64,000 bases of DNA from Onchidella celtica (GCA_963931925.1 OZ007579.1:35914466-35978465); one strand, 5' to 3'. Counted from the first letter of the stretch, positions 32,552 through 42,877 are shown. Notes: a model not told the origin generated them from the letters alone. Numbers and translations are program-made.

Positions 32552-32790
32552 TGTTCGTCCCAACTCCACTTTTTGCACAACTGAGAAAGTCGACGTTAAA
32601 CTTTTGCGGCTTTAGTATTATGATAAGGACTTAGAATAAATTTGAACGGTGAAACAGCTTGATAAGTACCACACACACCGCGTTTTAAGCAAGTGTCAAA
32701 CTGTGCAGTTGTTATACCTCTTCCGCATACTAAAAGATCTCCAGATTTTCAGAAAACGGAGATAGAACAATCAAGAACTAAGGTCGCGGT
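32552..32790 (+). mobile_element. R1 family, copy 4
   Basis: Full pattern from 'TTGTTCGTCCCAACTCCACT' to 'GGAGATAGAACAATCAAGAA'. The two ends are imperfect inverted repeats here (TTGTTCGTCCCAACTCC versus the complement TTGATTGTTCTATCTCC). Confidence 0.8.
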
Positions 32791-32799
32791 TTCCTCAAC

Positions 32800-33240
32800 A
32801 GCATTTAGGTTGCGCTGGCCTACCGAGTCAGGTCTGTTTCGGTCCTGTTTTAACTCCGGCGCGAGGTGTCCTTTCCCGTCGGCAGGCTCAGGACAGATTT
32901 GACGCGTCCGAATGTGGGGAGACACACTTTGTTTGGGACTCGGCCGCGCGCCAGATTCCGTTGTACTGAATTTTACTCCGCAGACTACATTTCACAGTAA
33001 AACCCAGACAAAGGAGGCGTGACTCGGTGAGCCGTCACACTTACGGTTCAATTCCATAGACGCCATGACACTGATGGATCAAGTCGGATCGGTGGAATTC
33101 AGCAGTGCAGATTGAGTACAACGTCAGTGGAAATTGAGGGGGGGGGGGGGTCAAAATTAGAAGGAATCGAAGTGTTATGTGTCTGGTTTGCACGTCATTT
33201 CAGTATAAACGAATCGAATTTAACATTTTGATGATTTACC
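32800..33240. other. unassigned stretch with poly-G
   Basis: No gene recognised; a G12 run lies near 33138. Confidence 0.4.
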
Positions 33241-33261
33241 CGAAGAGACGATGTCATTATT

Positions 33262-33322
33262 TCTTGGGTGACATTTTGCTGGCATCGTCTGACTGTGTCA
33301 AACCAGGCTAAGTATGATACCT
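33262..33322 (+). mobile_element. solitary right end of family R9
   Basis: CTGGCATCGTCTGACTGTGT and 'GGCTAAGTATGATACC' match the right ends of R9 copies at 34636-34842 and 55906-56117. No left end is visible. Confidence 0.6.
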
Positions 33323-33324
33323 CC

Positions 33325-33950
33325 TTTAAGTCGTGTATTGTGCATTATTAACGGTGTCGGTTGTTCCCTTTTGAAATCCCATAATTTTTCCCAAAGGGGT
33401 CAACCGCCCGGTATAGAATCATTGACGAGCGTATCGCATAGGGTCGACAAATATTATACGCCGTTCGTTCAACAAGACGGCTGCAGGATGCTCTAAGTCA
33501 ATACAAAATTATTTGTTCAGATCCACTTTTTTTTTGTTACGCCATAAAATTCAGCATTTTTGGGCTCTTGGGAAAAACATCAGGTTGAAGACGGGAAGAT
33601 TCAGCGAAAATTTTAATGCCTGGATTTGCGGTTTTGTTGTCCAAGATTGGGGACTAAGGACGGGTATAATAATCTAGCCCGGAAATCGTTTGGGTTTCCA
33701 CGATAGAAAAAATTGGGGTTAAGAGATTCAGATTTCTTGTGTGTTATAATAGATGTAATTTTGAGGACACTGCCATCAGTTAAAAAGAAGAAGAAGAAGA
33801 AGAAATAAAAATGCATTCATTGAAGAATCAGATAATAACATAATAAAAGGAGCCACCCTTACTGTACGTAAAACCTCTGCTTTGGTGCTAACCGAAGGAA
33901 AAACGCGAGAAGGAAAAGAAGAATACAGCCCATTGGAAAGCCCTTTTGAA
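33325..33950. other. unassigned stretch with (GAA)n
   Basis: GAA trinucleotide run near 33787-33803; no gene seen. Confidence 0.4.
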
Positions 33951-34635
33951 GGCTAAGAAGGACAGCAAAGATCCCCCCCCCCCCCCCGTTTACGAGCATA
34001 TTTTATGGAGAGCCCTCAATAGAGCCCGCCCGTGATCCGCTGCCGACAGCTTTGTGGCTGACGCTTTGAGCAGATCTGAAATGATCATGTCTGTTCATTT
34101 GCCTAGTTAGTGCAATGCATATAATAGGCTGGGAAATGAGAATATAGACAGATTTGAATAGTGGAGAAATACAATGTGAACGGGAGGTTGGTAGATCTCC
34201 TGCAGAACACCTACACTGTGGGCATGCCATTGCGTGCAGACTCACTCAAGTGTGCATTCATAGTCTATGATTTGAAAGATTTGCCATTCTTTGCCGTTTC
34301 TTGTGTGTTGTGCTCTATTAACGCACTAAAAAAAGGGGAGAGGGCACGGATAAATGGGGTAGGGAACCGTGTAAAGTTTATTCAAGGTGTGCACTTAAAA
34401 TGTTCAAGCGGTTTCTTTTACAAGGGGGGCTTGGGGGGGGGGGGGGGGAGGAGAGAGAAAAAGGCATACACAAGAGGAATTTGAACGTTGTGGGCCATTG
34501 ATCGTTTTGGTTTAGTTTTGCTTTGGTTCTTTTCTACAGAAACAAATCATCTTGGGGTATATTTTGAAGTGGTTACATGGTTGTATTTCAAATAAGAAGA
34601 TGCGTGTTTATTTTAAACACCTCCCAATAAGGTAG

Positions 34636-34842
34636 GTATCATACTAAGCCCTGTCAGACACAGTCAGAATGATGCTGGCAGACAAGAAGTGCACACCATA
34701 ATTTCTAGTGTTTTCTTAGTAAATCCGGGAAGACCCAATCATACTTAGCCCGGTCAGACACAGTCAGCTTCTGTCACTATTTCTTTGGTGTACGTTTTGC
34801 GGGCAGCATCTGAATGTGTCTGACCAGGCTAAGTATGATACC
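34636..34842. mobile_element. inverted-repeat family R9, copy 1
   Basis: Left GTATCATACTAAGCCCTGTC and right 'GACCAGGCTAAGTATGATAC' are inverted repeats extending about 35 bp with the shared CAGACACAGTCAG block. Internal 'TAAATCCGGGAAGACCC' is shared with the copy at 55906-56117. Length about 207 bp, non-coding. Confidence 0.8.
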
Positions 34843-34859
34843 AGCCCTCCCCCCTAATC

Positions 34860-35200
34860 CGGTCACATAAGGTTTATGCGAATTTTAAATAAACTGAACT
34901 CGGGCTGAGTGATTGGTGAACATCCAGGGGTGTGAAGAGAGGTTTAGACTTTTGAAAAGTTGACCCAACACCTTCTCGGCGATGATGGTGGTGGTGGTGG
35001 GGGTTGGGAGGGGGAATCTATTGCTCCTGTCAGTATACACAAATGTATGCACACATCCGTTTCGGGATCAAAGAAGTGGTTGCTAAAAGACAGAAGATTC
35101 CTCTGTTGATGGTGTTGGGGTTTTATCATGTCACTTTTTATCACAGCGAAGCTCTGCCAAGGGCGGAGTTTGAGTACATGCCAGGCTGACAACGGATACC
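34860..35200. other. unassigned stretch
   Basis: A GGT/GAT repeat near 34985-35000; no gene recognised. Confidence 0.35.
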
Positions 35201-35219
35201 TGCTATCACGAGTTGTAAC

Positions 35220-35631
35220 CAGTGGCGGACCAACATTTTTGGCACCTAGAAGCTTGAACTGTTATGGGGCCCCCTCCGCAACCAGCAACAGTAGGGCAAC
35301 ATCCAAAATTCACACATTAAAAAGTTTGTTCACTGTCCCTCCAGGATAAGGCGTCCTGAAGCTTCGCCCTCTAGGTACCATTATGGTATCACCAGTGGTG
35401 CACAGATATTTATCACTCGGTTTACAGTTCTCACAGCACGAGAAAAGTACGTTATTTTTAGTGTTTTCTGCAATAATAATATACACAATAAATAAAAAAA
35501 ATGGTCATGAAAAAGCCCTTAATTATGCCCCTAAGAACAAATTCTCAAGAATCAGAATTCGCCCACAAGCAGAAATGGGGGCGGGGCCTAAATGGCCAAG
35601 CTTCATTAGTTTCTTAGTAGGTCCGCCACTG
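35220..35631. mobile_element. hAT-like family A element
   Basis: Termini CAGTGGCGGACC and GGTCCGCCACTG are perfect inverses, with the family blocks 'AAGCTTGAACTGTTATGGGG' and 'AAGCTTCATTAGTTTCTTAG' in order. The usual 8-bp duplication is not evident; instead the flanks share a longer imperfect repeat starting GACAACGGATAC (35188 and 35632). Confidence 0.75.
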
Positions 35632-36164
35632 GACAACGGATACGTGCCATGACGGGGAATTGGGTTGTATGCATCATTGTCATGTTCCGAGGGGGAAAAA
35701 CGACAGTATCTCATTGTGTGAGATGAGCTGAGTTTGTCAGTGGCCACATTATAAACGCGGTTATGTTAATGAGCCGTACGGTGCTTTTGCGAACATTCTT
35801 GTCAGTACAGAGATCCTCTGTGAGTTTGCCAATCTCCCGCAGATCTTATCAAAGCTCGGACTTGTCATTATAATAAGATGGAGCCTCCGCTTGTTGTGTC
35901 TTATTAACTGCCCTGGCCATACCTGAAACAGAGCGTGTGTCTCAAACTCCATCTGGGTTCTGTGGTCGAGATCATTCGGGCGTCGGGGGAAGATTTTTGT
36001 TTCCCGGGGGCACCAGCCAAAGGCTGTTGGTCTCCTTTCCTTGATTCATGTTTCTTGTTCTTGTCCACCCTCAAAGTTTATTTTATTTTTTTTATTTTGG
36101 TAGGCGCCAGAATGATAGTATGAGGTTGAGAAGAAGAAGTCGCAGGAGAAAGAATGGTCAGACA

Positions 36165-36190
36165 AAGGCATGTCCCCCCCCCCCCCCCAC
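36165..36190. repeat. poly-C tract
   Basis: C run of about 16. Confidence 0.9.
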
Positions 36191-36194
36191 TCCG

Positions 36195-36485
36195 GTCGGT
36201 CCTTAACGGGCGGTTGGTCGGCGCTTCTGGTAGGGTCTCCTTCCGTCCTGTCGATCTGCTATTTGCTGTCTATCGTCTTGCTTTTTCCTGGCACAATGTG
36301 ACCGTTACTGTGTCGACGTACCAATGCGTTAAAATGATATGGATGTATTTAATTCTGTGTTAAACTTAAAAGCTCTGAATACGAAATATAAATAAAGAAC
36401 TTGTACCCAAATAGGCCGTGAAGAGCACAAAGTGGCCGTTATCGTGCCGAAGCGCCGTAACACCCAAACTCAGACTCAAACCGTG
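36195..36485 (+). repeat. retroposon 3' region with CCCAAACTCA tail
   Basis: 'GGTCGGCGCTTCTGGTAGGG' near 36208 and 'TGTACCCAAATAGGCCGTGA' near 36402 end in AACACCCAAACTCAGACTCA. The first block matches 3340 and 61235, the second matches 11653. Confidence 0.6.
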
Positions 36486-36679
36486 TTGACGTGCACTCTT
36501 CAAACTCACAATCTAACTTGTCCCTAAAAAACATATTAAATAGTGCAACTTAAAAGAAAATGTTCTTCACAGTAACGTCAGTACCGGGCCACGTGCTTTC
36601 TAAAAGTTCTGCGGAGGGTGGTCCAGGATTCGCTGTGCACCCGGAACTTTGGGGCTGCCATTTTGGTGGTCCGTCACGG

Positions 36680-37200
36680 GCTTATTAACTCACGCGTTTA
36701 TACTGCTCTATTGGGTGCCGTGGTCGAGCTCGTTTGCTCGACATCAACTCACGCGTTCAAACTGCTCTGTTGGGCGCACTGGTCGAGTTCATTAGTGCGT
36801 CATCAACTCACGCGTTCATACTGCTCTTTTGGGCGCACTGGTCGAGTTCATTAGTGCGTCATCAACTCACGCGTTCATACTGCTCTTTTGGGCGCACTGG
36901 TCGAGTTCATTAGTGCGTCATCAGTAATATTCACGCTTTCATACTGCTTCGTTGGGCGCACTGGTCGAGTTCATTAGTGCGTCATCAATAATATTCACGC
37001 GTTCATACTGCTCTGTTGGGTGCAGTGGTCGAGATCATTCGCATGACAACAACTCATTAGCTCATTAGCGCGTCATCAAATCGAGCGTTTATATTGACCC
37101 ATTGGGTGCAGTGGTCGAGTTCATAAGCGCGTCTTCGACTCGAGCGTTTATACTGCTCTGTTGGGTGCAGTGGTCGAGCTCATTTGTGCGTCATCAAGTC
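36680..37200. repeat. tandem array, unit 59-64 bp
   Basis: The landmark TGGGCGCA/TGGGTGCA occurs at 36771, 36830, 36889, 36953 and 37017 (59, 59, 64, 64), with looser copies at about 37112 and 37161. Each unit has 'TGGTCGAGTTCATTAGTGCG' and ACTCACGCGTTCATACTGC. A further copy at 37440-37500 lies beyond a non-repeat insert. The 5-bp length step matches an AATATT-type insertion in two units. Confidence 0.9.
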
Positions 37201-37342
37201 CTGCTTTGGGCTCACAAGTAATTAAAGTTAAGCAGAAGCTTGAGGGAGACAGAGCTCTAAGAAAATAATTCAGGGAAATAGCGATGTGCTTAGTTAGTGC
37301 TGAGAAAAGTGGGAGTGAAAGAAAGAAGGAAAACAAATGTCT

Positions 37343-37437
37343 GATGCTGGGTTCGAACCCGCGAACTCTGTTACGGCACCAAACGCTTTGCCAGGAAGAA
37401 GAAACCCAACTCGCTCGACCGCTCGGCCACTCCGTCG
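37343..37437 (-). repeat. class II tRNA-like sequence (SINE head or tRNA pseudogene)
   Basis: On the minus strand there is a perfect A-box-like TGGCCGAGCGGTCGAG and a B-box-like GCGGGTTCGAACCCAGC, spaced as in a Leu/Ser-type tRNA with a long variable region. The T-arm pairs at four of five positions, but the acceptor ends do not pair and the anticodon arm is not well formed. It interrupts the 59/64-bp array. Probably tRNA-derived, not a working tRNA gene. Confidence 0.5.
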
Positions 37438-37721
37438 CTCCATTGGCTTCAGTGGTCGAGTTCATTCGCGCGCCATCATTTGGGACGTTTATACGACCAG
37501 TGTGGCATAGCTCTTACGATCCGTCTCCAAGAATGCACGGGTGAGAGAAAGGCACTCACTTTCCACATAGCAGTCCTTCTCGTGTAAGTCCTCGCGGACA
37601 TGACAAAGCCTCGGCTACTCCGACATGAAAGGTAGATCCTGGAATTGCGGGGAATGTCCCGGAATCAGCAAATAAAAATGTCCATGCTCATTACATTGTA
37701 TTCTCAGTGACTTCAGAGTAC

Positions 37722-37755
37722 ACGAGAGAGAGAGAGAAAGAGAGGACACACACAC

Positions 37756-37790
<35 letters not shown>

Positions 37791-37792
37791 TA
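37722..37792. repeat. (GA)n microsatellite
   Basis: GA tract broken by AAAG and a CACACACA step. Confidence 0.9.
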
Positions 37793-38029
37793 AATCCTTG
37801 ATGTTTTAAAACTTTTACTGACATTTTTTACATGGACGAATTTGGTTGTTAAATTAGATATATAATTTTTTATATAATCCAACAATTTAATTTGGAGACA
37901 AATATAAAATAGCGCTAAACGCTATTACCATAATTAAAAAGTGCATGACGTACCATTCTCAGGAGCCTCCTCTTCCCCCCAAATACGCTTTCCATACGCG
38001 AGTGGGAGGGGGAGGGTGGGGGAAAGAAA

Positions 38030-38138
38030 CTTTCTTTTCTTTCTTTCGCTTTTCTCTCTCCCCATCCTCTCTCTCTCTCTCACTCTCACTTTCTCTCTCA
38101 CTCTCTCTCTCTCCCTCCCTCCCTCCCTCTCTCTCCCT

Positions 38139-38174
<36 letters not shown>

Positions 38175-38175
38175 T
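38030..38175. repeat. CT-rich low-complexity tract
   Basis: CTCT, CCCT and poly-C steps. Long frames on both strands through it are Ser/Leu/Pro or Arg/Glu repeats without meaning. Confidence 0.9.
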
Positions 38176-38599
38176 TCTCCGCATTGTCCCCAGTACATCG
38201 GAATTGGTCGCGTGTCAGAGTGGGTATTATTTTGCCTGCACGCCAGCACTGGCTGCCCTTTGTGGATAGATAGATATATAGATGTACCTGTCTTGTGCTA
38301 CTGGCCTTGGAGTGAGTGCCAAGAGGGGAAATGGTGGTGCTCAGAATGTTTTACTGACAATGGGTTAATGTGTGTTGACTACGGACCATTTGTTCACCTT
38401 TGCATGGCAATCACTGCCATCGGCTCGCACTAGCATATAGTAAATAATAACGTAAATATATCTGTCGTGAGTAATGGGTGGAAGTCAGAAGGGCAGTTTG
38501 CCCAGAGACGGAGTGATACGACTTGTCAATACAAGTGCTTCCTACGCCTAGAATCTGCGAATTCCTGGCACATGGAGCTGATAAAAGAGGCGTAAGAAA

Positions 38600-38735
38600 T
38601 ATTTTTTTGTATTTTGTATACTTCTTTAATCCCGTTTGGGAAATTTGTCTTTGCAGTCCTATTACAACTGGAGCAGACACGCCGTCGCCACAGTGCAGCG
38701 CCGGTCGAATTTTGGGGGGGGGGGGGGCGGGGGGT
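38600..38735 (+). repeat. repeat R8 ending in poly-G, copy 2
   Basis: 'AATCCCGTTTGGGAAATTTG', 'CAACTGGAGCAGACACGCCG' and GCAGCGCCGGTCG, then TTTTG12. Matches 31490-31615. Confidence 0.75.
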
Positions 38736-38942
38736 CGTAAGGATAAATCTTATTTAATTTTGCTTGGGCAACGGCCTGTTCGGCCTGCTCTTCTCGATTT
38801 CCAACTGCCACGGTATCTTTAATGTGCACACGGGCCCTCCGAGTTTTTGGTTCTTATCCGAGAAGACGAGGTGCTCGATCCTACCCACCATTATTCATAG
38901 GACCAAGGACATGAAAATACGAGAAAAATCCCAAAATTCTAA

Positions 38943-39021
38943 CATGCCTGCGCCGACTGGGATTCGAACTCGGTACCTTCGGCATGAGAGGCGAGCAACT
39001 TGCCTCTAGACCAACATGTCC
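38943..39021 (-). repeat. tRNA-like sequence
   Basis: On the minus strand an A-box-like 'TGGTCTAGAGGCAAG' is followed by 'TCGCCTCTCATGCCGAAGG' and a B-box-like 'GAGTTCGAATCCCAG' with tRNA-like spacing. T-stem pairing is partial and the acceptor ends do not match, so a tRNA pseudogene or SINE head is likelier than a functional tRNA. Confidence 0.45.
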
Positions 39022-39048
39022 CCAATAATAAGCACAAATTACCTGATG

Positions 39049-39150
39049 TTAGGGGACCATGGTGCTTTACATAGTCAAGCTACATTAGAACAGTGAACAC
39101 AACTCAGTAGTTTCTGTGTCCGGCTGTGTAATCAGGCTGCAGTCCCCTAA
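39049..39150. mobile_element. TTAGGGGACC family copy
   Basis: TTAGGGGACCATGG to CAGTCCCCTAA, core CAGTGAACACAACTCAGTAG. Confidence 0.8.
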
Positions 39151-39164
39151 CGACAACAGCCTAA

Positions 39165-39245
39165 AGGTGCACACACAGTGGGTGCTGCTTGGACGCCTAT
39201 TGGCCGCTGCGCGGGGGCCCCAAATGGGGCGAGCAAGGGGAGAGG
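39165..39245. repeat. repeat shared, inverted, with 40345-40420
   Basis: 'CACACAGTGGGTGCTGCTTG' and TTGGCCGCTGC / GGGGCGAGCAAGG blocks recur in reverse complement around 40365-40415. Confidence 0.55.
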
Positions 39246-39548
39246 TGAGCATGCGGCATGGAGGAAACAGAGTGGAAGCCTCTCTCGGGCCGCTCCCCCT
39301 AGAAGTAGAATATTCATTACCGAGCAGGGTGGACGAAGAAGGAATCCTTCAATTAATTATTTGTGAGTGTGCATGGGAAAAGCCGGCATAAGTCGGCAAC
39401 ATGACATTTTGAGTTCTGTACATACAATAAAAGACATTTCTGATAAATTGACGTCAGTGACCCCTCTAAAACAAGATTTTGAGAAAACGGCATTTAATCC
39501 TATAAGTGGCAATAGCTAATTGACCAAGTAATATTGGAGTGATTGCTG

Positions 39549-39650
39549 TTAGGAGACCGTAGTCTAATAACTAAGCAGTTATAGAGATCATAGTGAGTAA
39601 TGTTCACTGCTCATCTACGGTTTACCCTGTAACATGCCACGGTCCCCTAG
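39549..39650. mobile_element. TTAGGGGACC family element in composite 2
   Basis: TTAGGAGACCGTAGTC to CCACGGTCCCCTAG. Confidence 0.8.
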
Positions 39651-39681
39651 CAACAGCCAAGTCGGAAGTTTTTGGATCTTG

Positions 39682-39783
39682 TTAGGAGACCGTAGTCTAA
39701 TTACAAAGCCGTTATAGAGATCATGGTGAGTAGTGTTCACTGCTCGTCTACAGTTTACCCTGTAACATGCCACGGTCCCCTAA
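39682..39783. mobile_element. TTAGGGGACC family element in composite 2
   Basis: TTAGGAGACCGTAGTC to CCACGGTCCCCTAA, 32 bp after the previous unit. Confidence 0.8.
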
Positions 39784-39904
39784 ACAACAGCCAAGTTGCA
39801 AGTTTGTGACGGACCCATATTTTCACTTCAAAGCGATTTTTCTCAAAATCAGCTCTGCCGACTTATGCCGGGTTTTCCCATGCACACTCACATTATTTTT
39901 GTAT

Positions 39905-40157
39905 TGGTTAAGAAAACGAAGGTTAAACAGACGCCGTTACTGGGTCCACAAAATTCACCAGTGCCGTTCTACATGTGAAGAATATCATCATTTAATGGAA
40001 GAAGTATGTTCAGATGATGACAAATTCTGTCGCATATAAGGATGAAATCCTCTACTTTTAAGCTATTCCTTGCCAAAGTTGGACCATACCTAGAAAAAAG
40101 AACCACCAACTTTCGGAAACCATTGTCACCAGAGGAACGCCTGGTTGTCACGTTAAG
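39905..40157 (+). pseudogene. broken Harbinger transposase (HARBI1-like nuclease), N-terminal part
   Basis: The first frame reads LNRRRYWVHKIHQCR, EEYHHLMEEV and DDDKFCRI, then stops at 40037-40039. Shifting frame, the text resumes from 40042 as MKSSTFKLFLAKVGPYL, EKRTTNFRKPL and SPEERLVVTLR. This order (R-R-x-W-V-x-x-I, E-Y-x-x-L, D-x-x-F-x-x-x-x-R-M, F-x-x-L-L-x-x-V-G-P, the R-x-x-I/L-S-P-E-E-R-L segment) is the standard N-terminal region of DDE_Tnp_4 transposases related to HARBI1. The catalytic DDE residues lie further downstream in the family and are absent. The remnant ends exactly at AG|GTAATG, a plausible splice donor after T-L-R. One frameshift separates the halves, so it is a dead copy. 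The family call is by motif recognition. Confidence 0.72.
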
Positions 40158-40439
40158 GTAATGTATGAATGAATAAATAAATGTGGCCTGAAAGGGGCGA
40201 GAAAATTAGTGCGGCACTAAACCACCACGTAGCAAGTTTTTTGGTGCATCCAAGGTGCCTCCATGGTGAGAGGGGTGGCTAGCAAGGTGCTTCCACGCTG
40301 TCTTCGGCAACACATTTCTTTTTGTCTTAATTTTGATCGTTGCAAAATGGTGCGAGCAAGGAGCGGCCAAGTGGAAGTGGCGCCCAAGCAGCACCCACTC
40401 TGCGTGCACGTTTAAGCTGGGCGCGAACTTGGGTCTTTG

Positions 40440-40720
40440 TTTGCATTGTAGTAGTGTCGCAGTTTCTGAATCGAGGCGAATGAATGGAAATGCACACACA
40501 TCTACGAGAGAGAGGGAGGAAAGTAGGGAGGGGGAGGGAGGGAGAGAAAGAGAGGGACGGAGGGAGGGAGAGAAGGAACGACGGAGGGAGGGAGAGAGAG
40601 GGAGGGGAGGAAGGGAGAAGGAAGGAGGGAGAGAGAGAGAGAGTCGATAGGAAACACGAAACCACAACGCGACTGCACCACGACAGCAAATTGGATGTGT
40701 ACATCTTCAGTTTGTTTTCT
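40440..40720. repeat. GA-rich tract inside an interspersed repeat (R10)
   Basis: 'GAATGGAAATGCACACACAT' on the left and 'GAGTCGATAGGAAACACGAA' on the right are adjacent in the copy at 45600-45760; here about 130 bp of GGGA/GAGA repeats has expanded between them. Another relative lies at 55400-55580. Confidence 0.65.
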
Positions 40721-41100
40721 CTACTGACCTTCTGTCTACTCGAGCTAGGTGCATGTGGAAGAGCACACTTATTTTTTAACTGCGTCGGCTTGTCTGTCTT
40801 TTCAGAAGGAAACAGTATCATACTATCTTTGTTTGCTTTTCCATCTCGTCAAAGTTATTTACATGGCTTTGTTTTGGAGTCTCAGAAACAATTGAGAAAG
40901 TCTTTGTTTTCAGTGATACCGGCCAGCATTGTGCATTGTGCATACCCAATACACAAGTGGGCAAATCATGGTCTGCGAACCTCATGTAATGTCATGTGAC
41001 ATGTGAATAGCCAATATAATATGTTTGCTGAACTGTTTTTCTTATCATAATCCATGTAAAGAATTAATATAATAACCAAGACATTTTTAAAAAGCTTTTA
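40720..41100. other. unassigned stretch
   Basis: No gene recognised; the frame continuing from the GA tract has no motif. Confidence 0.35.
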
Positions 41101-42640
41101 GCGGGTATAAATTGAGTGGGTGTTACGAGGTGGGTCCTCGAGTGTTACGAATTCAAGGAAGGGTGTACTAAATTATAAATTTAGGTGTTCGACTGCATTT
41201 TTAATAATTATCGAGAGGTTTTAGAAATTACTCTGCCATACCATGCCACATACACTAATAACAATTTCGAGTACGTTATATCAAGGACCTTGTAGGGCCA
41301 CAAATTTATTACTTAAAATTCCTAACAATTTCGTCTATCTTACATATCAAAAAGACAACATCAGCAGCATCAAATGACAATAGTATAATGCATAACTAGA
41401 AGTCTCCTCTAGATTCTTAAAGATTAGAAAATCCATATCACTCTGACTCATTCACAGTTTACTTAGTAATTATTTATCTTCAAAAATATGATCTGCCTAC
41501 TATCTCACAAATAATATTCTTATGTCTCAGACGACAATGTTAACTCAGTTAATTCCTTATAACGGATCAAACCGTCAAGACACACTGACGTAGTTAAAAT
41601 AGATCTAGATCTGCTCTAGGATGGGCTGGCAATCCCCAGCCTCATCCAGACACATCAATTACAATTTACAAATGTGTATATCAGTCACTCTTTCTAGATC
41701 TTAATTGCAAGTAAAACTTTATGGTCTTGCATCCCTGTGGTAGCACTTCTACTGGAAAACTAGGGTCAGATTCACATCATCTCGAATCATGGTGACAACA
41801 CTTACGATTGGTTCCCTGAAACGATTTCAGGGAACTGGAGAAAATAGCTGTGGAATATTTCATTGTCTATCCAGGACATAGACATGACGTTAACAGTCTG
41901 TTGGTTCTCTCTGGCTGAACCTTTAGCCGACCACCCTCGTAGCTGGAAATTCTACATGGAAGTGAGGTAGCATAAACATGTCTCCGCTTATCTTCTGCTG
42001 CAAATCCACGTGACTGCTCAAATTTGATTGGTGCATCCACTTCGAGCTCCGCTCGCAGCGCCAATAGATTCTATTAATAGTAACAGACAAAGTAACTCAA
42101 CTATGTCAAAACCGTTCGCAAAGTCTCTACACCCTAAACGTTTTATGTACGAATTTATTCACTCCTTATTCGCCCCGTCTTTCCCTGTTAAAGTACACCC
42201 AAACCACGGGGTCGAAAACTGCATCGTCACTGTTAATTTATCCATTCGTTCTATCTTGCCCCACTTTCTTTCCATCTCTAAGAAAAGCGTTACAAAAACA
42301 AACCGTCCACGGGAACAGTTCAAGGACGTTTGGACTGGCCAAAATCAATGATGCCATGAAATAAACAAAACGTGACCCAGCACGGTAATTCAAGTTCTAA
42401 CCCTGACAGTGGGGAAGACAATATTTAGGCGTCTGAAGAAGTTACGCCAGAACTACTAGACTAAAAAACAACAAAAGGCATTTCTATCTTCAAGTTACTC
42501 CAAAACAACTAGAGTTAAAAACAACGAAAGGCAGCTGTCTTCAACCTAAATTGGGGACACCTCCATAATATTGTGTACAAAACTCTTTATTTGTAAACTG
42601 AGGACGAGAATCTTTCTCCTTTGGAGTTACGTGTTATGGT
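41100..42640. other. unassigned AT-rich stretch
   Basis: About 1.5 kb without a recognised repeat or exon. TGTTACGAGGTGGGTCCTCG at 41119 resembles the start of some LTRs, but no matching end, target duplication or second LTR was found. Confidence 0.35.
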
Positions 42641-42877
42641 TCTCAAAATCTGAAACAGAGATGTACGCAGTCTGAGGCTTTTGCACGTCTCCTTATCTTG
42701 TTGTTCTTGATTCTTGTATCTTTGTAGCCTTCTTTTGGTTCTTCTTGCTTAGCCCTCAGAAGAGCTGTTTGCAGGCCCTGGAAAGAGCTTGATTTTGGGG
42801 CTGGCGCCAAAAGAGATAGTGAAAGAAACGTGTGAAATGAATCGTTTATGACTCTTAAGTTAGCCGGTTGGCTGTGG

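Larger units (their letters stand above)
39362..39892. mobile_element. composite inverted-repeat element, copy 2
   Basis: Termini 'TGTGAGTGTGCATGGGAAAA' and the complement near 39870-39892, extended by GCCGGCATAAGTCGGC and GCCGACTTATGCCGG. Encloses two TTAGGGGACC-family units (39549-39650, 39682-39783). Inverted relative to 5591-6124, with conserved spacer sequences such as 'AACAGCCAAGTCGGAAGTTT'. Confidence 0.8.

Noticed and set aside
37343..37437. Functional Leu/Ser tRNA gene
   Set aside because: Acceptor ends do not pair and the anticodon arm is not well formed despite good A- and B-box-like motifs.
41119..42060. Possible solo LTR beginning TGTTACGAGG
   Set aside because: No matching CA end, target duplication, primer-binding site or second LTR could be found.
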